A program made the position numbers and the translations under genes. A DNA stretch of 23,181 nt from assembly GCA_036733285.1 (NCBI GenBank), contig DAINAU010000062.1:1-23181 (forward strand), given 5' to 3'. The stretch is from JAGOBX01 sp036733285. GTDB taxonomy: Bacteria; JAGOBX01. The notes under the pieces were generated by a model. That model saw only the letters and a program-made list of their open reading frames with translations, was not told where the DNA came from and searched no databases. The first letter of the stretch is position 1, and each line of letters opens with the position of its first letter. Positions 14,273 to 21,800 of the stretch are shown here, in pieces.

Positions 14273-15220
14273 TTATTTTACTATTACCGCTTCGATTCTC
14301 CTGTTTTTTAATCTGCCTTCTTCCGTTTCATTTGAAGCTACGGGAAATTCAGGACCGTAACCTTTTGCAGTTATACGTCCTTCGGCGATATTATATTTTG
14401 AAATTAAAATTTCTCTGACTGAATTTGCTCTGCTCTCAGATAAAGTTTTGTTATATTCGGTTTCGCCGACATTATCCGTATGCCCTTGAATTTCAACTTT
14501 AAGGTTTTCGTTCTTTTTGAGAAATTCCGCGAAATTTTTAATTTCATTCATATATTCGTCTTGAATATCGGATTTTGCAGTCGCGAAATTTATTTTCAAT
14601 GTGACTGATTCAAGATTTCCTGAAACGTCGTATTTTGCGTTTTCGAATTTTTTTATTTCGGGCTGAATAATTGTTTCAACTTTCTTTTCAATAACCTCAT
14701 TTGCCGCTACTGTTTTTTTCCCAAAGACAAATCCTAACATAGCCGATACTATAAAATCGTCGCGGTTGCTTTTAAAGAATCTGATATACTTAATTTCCGG
14801 TTTTAAAATTAAGTCTTCATTAATTCTATATTTTAAACCAAGCGCTCCGTCGATTCCGCTCATATCCTTCACAGAACCGAACACCGATGATACTCCGGCC
14901 GCCAAATACGGGGTTATGGTCGAGTTCGATAAATTAAAATTATAAACGCCGTTAATTCCGCCTAAAAAACAACTTTTTTTCGAACCCGTAGATTTTACTT
15001 TTGTCGGAATATATCCGGCGCCTATTTCATAACTCCAAGGTCCGGATATGTTTTTTTCGAATTTCGCTCCGAATTCTACTTTGTCTTTATAATCGGTTCT
15101 GTTCATAAATTCATGATAACCCAAGTATGGACCGATTACATAACTTCCGTTATCAGCCGCAGAAAGAGCCGAACTCAAAACTCCCGCCGCAATCAATAAA
15201 GCAAATAAAATTTTTTTCAT
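14273..15220 (-). CDS. OmpA-family outer-membrane protein
   Basis: The start at 15220 is preferred over the in-frame ATG at 15250: it has AGGAGAG at 15226-15232 just upstream and gives a clean signal peptide (MKKILFALLIAAGVLSSALSA). The 315-residue product has an N-terminal beta-barrel (YLGYHEFMNR to MLGFVFGKK, about residues 25-170), a linker, and a C-terminal OmpA/MotB peptidoglycan-binding domain. That domain shows NFATAKSDIQ, the VEIQGHTDNVGETEYNKTLS core, the ESRANSVREIL helix and GRLKNRRIEAVI at the end. It would anchor the outer membrane to the cell wall. It follows the receiver gene by 26 nt and probably shares its transcript. Confidence 0.9.
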   Translation of the reverse strand: MKKILFALLIAAGVLSSALSAADNGSYVIGPYLGYHEFMNRTDYKDKVEFGAKFEKNISGPWSYEIGAGYIPTKVKSTGSKKSCFLGGINGVYNFNLSNSTITPYLAAGVSSVFGSVKDMSGIDGALGLKYRINEDLILKPEIKYIRFFKSNRDDFIVSAMLGFVFGKKTVAANEVIEKKVETIIQPEIKKFENAKYDVSGNLESVTLKINFATAKSDIQDEYMNEIKNFAEFLKKNENLKVEIQGHTDNVGETEYNKTLSESRANSVREILISKYNIAEGRITAKGYGPEFPVASNETEEGRLKNRRIEAVIVK

Positions 15221-15246
15221 AAAAACTCTCCTATAATAAATTTTTT

Positions 15247-15678
15247 TCACCCAAAATGAGAAATTTCAAACTGAAACTCGTTGAAATATATCTCGCCGAC
15301 TTCATCGTCCGAACGTTTAATTAAACTTTCGAATTTATTGATTAACTCCAAAAATTTTTCCAAATCAAACGGTTTGCAAATTACGCCGAGTATTGAATTT
15401 CCAAATTCCGAATATTCGGTTCTATTAACCGAAGACGCAGACATAAGCAAAGTCTTCGGCGGACAATTTCCCAGTATTTTTCCAATTTTTTCCGCCGCTT
15501 CATAACCGTTTATATCCGGCATATTTATATCCGATATTACTAAATCAATATCTCCGGTTAAGTTGTTAATCATATCTTCAAATCTAATAAAACCCCGGAC
15601 ATTATGGTTTTCAAGTTTAAGAACGTCTTTCATCAACTCAACAATATCGATTTCGTCGTCAAGAATAAAAATATTCAT
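15247..15678 (-). CDS. Single-domain response regulator (CheY-like receiver)
   Basis: The 143-residue protein is a receiver domain with the acidic pair D7-D8 (FILDDE), phosphoacceptor D50 (VISDINMPD), the switch Ser at about S80 (LLMSAS) and conserved K102 (CKPF). After the domain is a short acidic tail (about residues 122-143) without a recognisable output domain. It can receive phosphate but must signal through protein contact or serve as a phosphate sink. It lies 273 nt downstream of the sigma54 regulator gene on the same strand and just upstream of the OmpA-family gene, so the nearby cyclic-nucleotide-binding kinase is a candidate partner. That pairing is inference. Confidence 0.88.
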   Translation of the reverse strand: MNIFILDDEIDIVELMKDVLKLENHNVRGFIRFEDMINNLTGDIDLVISDINMPDINGYEAAEKIGKILGNCPPKTLLMSASSVNRTEYSEFGNSILGVICKPFDLEKFLELINKFESLIKRSDDEVGEIYFNEFQFEISHFG

Positions 15679-15951
15679 ATCATTATCCGGATTTAATCAA
15701 AACCTTCGGCAGATATAAATCTGCGACCTCCAAAATTATCGAGTTTATTCTGTTATGCTATGACTCTGATAAAGCTTGATTTCACATAACCGAAGAAACA
15801 TCCAGAGATAAGAAAAAGCAAATTTCAGATACGAAAAAAAAAAAATATTTAACGTTATATTTTACAAAATATTAACTTTTAACCGATATATTTTTAAACC
15901 GATATTGTATATTTTTTGAAACAATATGTTGCGGAACTGCAACGTATTGTT
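15679..15951. other. Intergenic region between receiver and sigma54 regulator genes
   Basis: A 273-nt gap on the - strand. It contains the hairpin at 15919-15952, an A-run of about 13 at 15834-15846, and a GCAGAT/ATCTGC hairpin at about 15710-15725 in the leader of the receiver gene. I see no convincing promoter, sigma54 site or riboswitch. Confidence 0.5.
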
Positions 15952-15952
15952 T
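15919..15952 (-). terminator. 14-bp hairpin at the end of the signalling operon
   Basis: AAACAATATGTTGC (15919-15932) pairs with GCAACGTATTGTTT (15939-15952), with one G-T pair and loop GGAACT. It touches the stop codon of the sigma54 regulator gene. The bases after it on the - strand are CAAAAAATATAC, not a T-run, so it is a 3'-end structure rather than a textbook terminator. Confidence 0.45.
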
Positions 15953-17691
15953 TAAAAATTTTCGCCTGTAATAGTTTCGATTTTTTTTAATCTGCGCCAA
16001 AGCGTAGTTCTATCGATTTGCAGTTCCGCGGCGGCGGCAATTTTATTGTATTTATTTTTTTGTAAAATTTCTATAATTCGTTTTTGCTCCTGATTCAATA
16101 ATCGGAAATTTTCCTTTTCATTCTGTTGATTATTTAAAATAAAAGGTTTTGGCTCGTTCAAATATTCCGGCAGCAAATCCGGCGACAATCTGTTTTTTCT
16201 GCAAAGAATTACGGAATGTTCTATAATATTTTGAAGTTCGCGTATATTTCCCGGATAATTATAGTTTAATAGGATTTTCAAATATTTATAATCCGCGCCT
16301 GAAATTATTTTATTATATTTAGCCGACATAACGTTAATAATATGTCTTACAAGCAGAGGTATGTCTTCAAGTCGTTCGCGCAAAGGAGGAATATGAATAT
16401 TAATGACCGACAATCTGTAAAATAAATCTTCTCTGAAAGTTTTTTCAGAAATAAGCCGTTTCAAATTTTTATTAGTCGCCGCGATAATCCTGACGTCCGC
16501 CTTACATGTTTTTGAATCGCCGAGCATATCGTATTCTTTGTTTTGAATCATACGGAGTATTTTGCTTTGAAGTTTAAGAGAAAGCTCTCCTATTTCGTCA
16601 AGAAGCATTGTTCCGCCTTCCGCCAATTTAAATTTGCCCGGCTTATCAGTTTTCGCATCAGTGAACGCTCCTTTTTTATAACCGAATAGTTCCGATTCCA
16701 ATAAGGTTTCCGGTATAGCCGCGCAATTGATTTTAACATACGGTTTATTTTTTCTCCGGCTCAGATTATGGAGAGCGTCCGCTATAAGTTCTTTGCCGGA
16801 ACCGTTTTCGCCTGTAATCAAGACAGTCGCGTCCGATTCCGCGTAATCTTTCAGATAAGTCATAACGCCGATCATTTTTTTTGATTTGGCTATGATATTC
16901 TGAAAACTGAATTTTTCAATCAATTCGTTTTGAAGACGAATTAATTCGCTGACGTCTCTAAAAGCAATTATAATTCCCCCGGTTTGTCCTTCAATAAGGT
17001 TCAAAGGACTTATATTCATTGAAACGTCTGCTGCGCAATTATTTACCGCCATTCGAGTTCTGATATTATATACGGATTTAGCGTTATTTAGCGCTTTATT
17101 AATCGACGCAATCTTATCGTCCGGATTCTCGAAAAGTTCCTGAATTTTTTTTCCAATCAGCTCTTCGCTTTTTTTTAATTTCAATATGTTTAACGCGGAA
17201 TGATTGCAGAAATTAACGGTTAAATTCGCATCGGAAGTTATCACTCCTTCTTCGATTGAATCAATTATATTGTTTTTAATTTGAAGCTCCGAGTCCTGAA
17301 TAAAATTTTTCGCCGTCTCCTCAAGAAGTTCGAGCAGCATATCAATGTTGACAGGTTTTTTAATATATTTTTGAACTCCGAGCTCAATGGCTTTAAGAAG
17401 ACTTTCTTCATCGCTGTAAGCCGTGATAAAAATAACCGGAATATTCCGTTTTGATTTTTTTAGATTTTCAGTCATTGTTATGCCGTCCATATCAGGCATG
17501 CTTATATCCGATAAAATAACGTCTATTTTATTTTCTTTGACTATGCGCAGCGCTTCCCTGCCGTTTGACGCGGAAAATAATCGGGCGCATTCGTCGATTA
17601 GTATTTTAGAAAGAAGCCGGCGGGCTTCGTCGTTATCTTCAACGTATAATAGAGAAATCTTTTTAAGATAAACGTTTTTTGAATTCTTCAT
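15952..17691 (-). CDS. Sigma54-dependent response regulator (REC-PAS-AAA+-Fis HTH)
   Basis: This 579-residue bacterial enhancer-binding protein has four parts. The receiver (residues 10-125) has E18-D19, phosphoacceptor D62 (LSDISMPD), T90 and K112. The PAS-like domain (about 140-255) has SIEEGVITSD and a GIIIAFRDVSE end. The AAA+ domain (about 265-490) has Walker A GENGSGKE (294-301), ELFGYKKGAFTDA with the sigma54 loop reading GAFTDA (341-346), Walker B LLDEIGE, and FREDLFYRL. The Fis-type helix-turn-helix is at the C-terminus (NKIAAAAELQIDRTTLWRRLKK). The gene starts 4 nt after the histidine kinase stop, so the two are very probably cognate partners. GAFTDA is a natural variant of GAFTGA that I believe still occurs in active regulators. 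Confidence 0.93.
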   Translation of the reverse strand: MKNSKNVYLKKISLLYVEDNDEARRLLSKILIDECARLFSASNGREALRIVKENKIDVILSDISMPDMDGITMTENLKKSKRNIPVIFITAYSDEESLLKAIELGVQKYIKKPVNIDMLLELLEETAKNFIQDSELQIKNNIIDSIEEGVITSDANLTVNFCNHSALNILKLKKSEELIGKKIQELFENPDDKIASINKALNNAKSVYNIRTRMAVNNCAADVSMNISPLNLIEGQTGGIIIAFRDVSELIRLQNELIEKFSFQNIIAKSKKMIGVMTYLKDYAESDATVLITGENGSGKELIADALHNLSRRKNKPYVKINCAAIPETLLESELFGYKKGAFTDAKTDKPGKFKLAEGGTMLLDEIGELSLKLQSKILRMIQNKEYDMLGDSKTCKADVRIIAATNKNLKRLISEKTFREDLFYRLSVINIHIPPLRERLEDIPLLVRHIINVMSAKYNKIISGADYKYLKILLNYNYPGNIRELQNIIEHSVILCRKNRLSPDLLPEYLNEPKPFILNNQQNEKENFRLLNQEQKRIIEILQKNKYNKIAAAAELQIDRTTLWRRLKKIETITGENF

Positions 17692-17695
17692 TTTT

Positions 17696-18898
17696 TTATC
17701 TAATATCCGGTTTCAATTCTATAATAAATATTGCCGACGGTTTGGCCGAAGATAATTTCAATGCGCCGCCCATATTTTTTTCAATAATCATTTTGGACAA
17801 ATATAACCCGAGTCCAATTCCTTTGTTTTCGAGTTTGGTTGAAAAATAAGGTTCAAAAATTCTTTTAGACGAATTTTTGGATATGCCGACTCCATTATCT
17901 TCTATTTTGATAATAATTTTATTTTTGTTTAATTCAAATCCGAATTTTATTTCGCCTTTAAACAAATTGTTTGTGTTTCGCTTTTCAAGAATAGAATCGC
18001 GCGAGTTGGTAATAAGATTCAGAATAACTTGTTTAAACTCATTTTTATAACTGAGTATCGAATAAGAAGCGCAGTTCAATAAACCGTCGAATTCCGACTT
18101 GTTGTTCGACGAAAAAATTTTTTCATTAATTTTAATAAATATGTTGCGCGATTTAAGTTGCGGATAAATGAGTTTAACTGTTTCAATAACGGCGGACACA
18201 GTATTGAAATCCTGCTTTTCCCTGTCTTTTTTTAAATAATTTCTGAAATCGTCTATGGTATCGGACATAAACTGAATTTGTTTGAAAGAACCGTCGACAA
18301 TTTTATTTATAGCGGATGAACTAAGTTTTTTTTTTAGGTTCAGATACTTTATTTCCTGAACAAGAATCGATAAAGAGTTAAGCGGCTGCCTCCATTGATG
18401 AGCTATCGCGCCAATCATTTCGCCCATAGCGGATAATTTTTCATTTTGAAATATAAGTTCGCGTTGTTTTTCTCTTTCAATAAGATTTTTCCGTTCGACA
18501 ATAAAATCCGCCCTTATTTTTTTTAATAAAACGGCGATGAATCCCGAATAAATCTCCGGATGTTTTTCCAAAAGCATATTAAAATCAGCCGCGTTTAATT
18601 TTAACGCTGTCCCGCTTGTTAAAGCAATTACAGTCGCGCTGCGCGGAGTATTATCGAATAACGCCATTTCGCCTATGCAATCGTTTTTTGTTCGTTCAAA
18701 AACGCATATGTTTCCGCTTTGTATAGACGCTCTGCCAGACTCGATGATAAACATTGAATCCGCAACTTCTCCCTCATTGAAAAAAACAAAATTTTTTTTA
18801 AAATGAATTTTATAAAATATAGTCCCTATTTTTTTTAAATGTTCGAGTTTTATATTTTTAAAAATTTCATTTTCTAAAAGTAAATTAATTATATCCAT
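17696..18898 (-). CDS. Soluble histidine kinase with N-terminal cyclic-nucleotide-binding domain
   Basis: The 400-residue protein lacks membrane segments. Residues 1-130 are a CRP-type cyclic-nucleotide-binding domain whose phosphate-binding cassette is intact: IGEMALFDNTPRSATV, with E77 (ribose contact) and R86-S87 (phosphate contacts) in the same order as the GEL...RSA cassette of CRP. A coiled-coil-like linker (about 132-158) leads to the HisKA box GAIAHQWRQPLNSL (phosphorylated H167), then N box VILNLITNS (N298), G1 EDNGVG (333-338) and G2 GIGLGL (360-365). The start codon lies inside the 3' end of the cyclase gene (14-nt overlap), and the sigma54 regulator follows after 4 nt. The arrangement strongly suggests that the nucleotide made by the upstream enzyme controls this kinase. 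Confidence 0.92.
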   Translation of the reverse strand: MDIINLLLENEIFKNIKLEHLKKIGTIFYKIHFKKNFVFFNEGEVADSMFIIESGRASIQSGNICVFERTKNDCIGEMALFDNTPRSATVIALTSGTALKLNAADFNMLLEKHPEIYSGFIAVLLKKIRADFIVERKNLIEREKQRELIFQNEKLSAMGEMIGAIAHQWRQPLNSLSILVQEIKYLNLKKKLSSSAINKIVDGSFKQIQFMSDTIDDFRNYLKKDREKQDFNTVSAVIETVKLIYPQLKSRNIFIKINEKIFSSNNKSEFDGLLNCASYSILSYKNEFKQVILNLITNSRDSILEKRNTNNLFKGEIKFGFELNKNKIIIKIEDNGVGISKNSSKRIFEPYFSTKLENKGIGLGLYLSKMIIEKNMGGALKLSSAKPSAIFIIELKPDIR

Positions 18899-21800
18899 AT
18901 TTTTCCAAAAATATTTTTTTATCTTTCCCGTCTATTATTCTTCCGGATATATCGTATAACAGATTTTCGTAATCTTCAATATAATTCTTTAATACGCAAT
19001 CCGGCATATCAAAAAAAAACGCGTTCTCAATAATCGTTTTATCGCTCAAAAGTTTTAAATATTTATAATTCATTCTTTGCGAATAACCCGAAGCTTTTTT
19101 TAATTCATCGAAAACTTCAGTTTTGGAATCGTTTAATTTTATTCGGGCTTTTGCCTTTAGAATGTGAGATTTTATAAATGATTCGGGCATTTCGCTGTTT
19201 AAACTTTCTTTGAGAATGTCTCCGGCAAGTTTCATGGATTCGGCGTAATTTCCTTTTAAAAGCATAATATTTGAAGCGACGACGCCTGATTTAATTATAG
19301 ATTCCGTAAAATTAATTCTTCTGCATATTTCAAGAGAATCGTTAATTAATTTCTCCGCTTCCGATAAATCGCCGCTATTGATTTTATTTATTGCGAGACA
19401 CCGTAAAACGTCGCTAAGCAGATTTTCATCCTGAATCGATTTAATGACCGAATGAGCTTTGACGAAATATTCTTCGCATTTTTTTTTATCGCCTATTATT
19501 TCCATTATTTCGCCGAAACTTATATACGAATAACCGAGTCCGCGCAAATCGCCGGTTTGATTTCTGATGTTAAAAGCTTGCGTATGATTTTCCAAAGCTC
19601 GGCTGTAAAAAGTTTCTTCCTTGTCGCAATATCCAATTCCGTCAAACGCATATGCAAGGCCGATTTTGTTATCCATTATTTTGGAAGTTTCAAGCAATTC
19701 GGAAAAACATTTTCGCGCCTCGCTGAAATTTCCGATTTTTGTATAACAGTTGCCAAGCGAGAATAATCCGTGAGCAACGGACGCCGGGTCGTTATGAGCG
19801 CGTCTTATAGACACTGATTTTACTCCCAGCATAATCGCGTAAGAATATTTTCCGAGATACCAGTAAACTACGGATAATGAATTCGCGCACGAAGCTACTA
19901 ATTTTAAGTCGCCGAGTTTTTCGGCGTTATCAAGCGCTTCCTTGCAAAATTCAAGAGCTTTAGTCTGGTCTCCGCGCCATCTGTAGACGCTGCCTATGTG
20001 GTTATTTGATAAAATAATATTGCGCCGGTCTTTGGCTTTTTTCGACCACTCCCGCATTTGGTAAAAATTTGAAAGAGCTTTATCGTATTCGCCTATAAGC
20101 CGGAATAACAAACCGCGTCTATTAAAACAAGCGATAAACGCAGATTTTATTTTTTTCGGAAATCGAGCATATCCGCGTTCAAACAATTCAATTAATTGCG
20201 AATAATATTCTATCGCCTGTTTGTTTGAATATCTTTTTTCAGCGTTTTCAGCCGACTCAATCAAATATTTATGGGCTTTTTTAGGGTTATCCGCCTGAAA
20301 ATAATGATACGCTAAAAGCTCCGCGTTGTCTTTAGATTCGAATTTCTCAAGCCAATCGCCGTTTATATTGTGATAATTTTTTTTTTGAGAAACCGCGATA
20401 GTTTCGAGTAATGCGTCGCGCATCAAATCGTGAATAAATATATAAACGCCGCATTTTTCGTCAGATTCCATATCCATAAGAAAATTATTATCGCGAAATA
20501 ATTTTAATGCGAGTTGAGCGTTGATTTTAAATCTCATCTTTTTGGCAAAATAATCGACAACTTCTGTTTTAAATTCTCTCCCGCAGACAGCCGCGAACAG
20601 GAGCAATAATTTTTGAGTTTCTTCAAATTTGTCAAATTGACTTAAAATTACCGCGTTTACCGAAGCCGGTATGTTCTGAAAATCTTCGGAAACTCCGGAG
20701 TTTGTCAATACTTGAGAAATAAAAAAAGGATTGCCTCCGGTTTTTTCAAAAAGCGAATATGCGAATTTATTTGAAATTTTCCTGTCGGGAAAAACGGTTT
20801 GGAGATATTGTTTTAGTTCTAAAAAAGTGAAAGAATTTATTTCAATCTTATTATAAAAACCATCGATAGAATCTTTAACTTCAATTATTATCGAGTTAGG
20901 ACGTTGAGCCATCATTAGACAAATTTTTTTATTTGAATCCTTGAATCCGTTTTTATTTATAAAATAATCGAGGAGTTCAAATGATAATTCGTCAATCCAA
21001 TGCAAATCTTCTAATATAATAAGAGTTTTTTCAGAACATAAAATCATAATCAAATCATAGATTGATTTGAATAACGCTTTTTTTCTTTTTTCTCCTTTAA
21101 GCGAAGATGTAATTTCATTATCTTCAATTTGAATATTTAACAAATCCGCTATTAGCGGAATAGTTTGGAAATTGAATTTTTTATAAATCTCCAATAATTT
21201 GGATTTGATTTTTTCAACGGAGGTTTCGCCCAGAAAATTTTTTATAGTCTGAATCCATATATGCAGCGGTTTAGCGGATATATTCTGAGAAAATTGAGAC
21301 AGATATATTTTATATCCGCCTTCTATGAACATTTTCCGGCATTTTCTAACAAAAGCGGATTTGCCTGAACCAGCCGCGCCTATTATATGCGCGATATGCG
21401 TTGAACGGGAAACATCGTTAATAATATTCTCGATGATTTTTAGTTCTTTTATTCTTCCGTGAAAAATTCCGGCGGTTTGACCCGCAGACGGCTGAATATT
21501 TTTTTTATTAAGAATTTGATAAAATTCGTATTCGCCGGATATTCCTTTTAAAAACGCCGATTGGTTTTTATAATGAAATAAATTTTTAATGTTTGGAAAC
21601 AGTTCCGAACAGCAGTATATTGAATTTTCAGGCGCAATCGACATTAATCGAGCCGCGATATTTACAGTATTTCCCATAACCGTATATTCTTTCCGGTCTT
21701 CCGAACCTACAAGTCCGATAAAAGTTTTTCCGTAGTTTATGCCGACTTTTGCCGAAATTTTACAAATACATTTTTTCCGAGGGCATTTATCCGCTAAACC

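Noticed and set aside
15221..15250. Longer N-terminus for the OmpA-family protein
   Set aside because: It would spoil a clean signal peptide and bypass the AGGAGAG ribosome site just before ATG 15220.
15710..15725. Riboswitch in the leader of the receiver gene
   Set aside because: There is only a 6-bp hairpin; none of the conserved cores I know (such as the c-di-GMP GEMM core) are visible.
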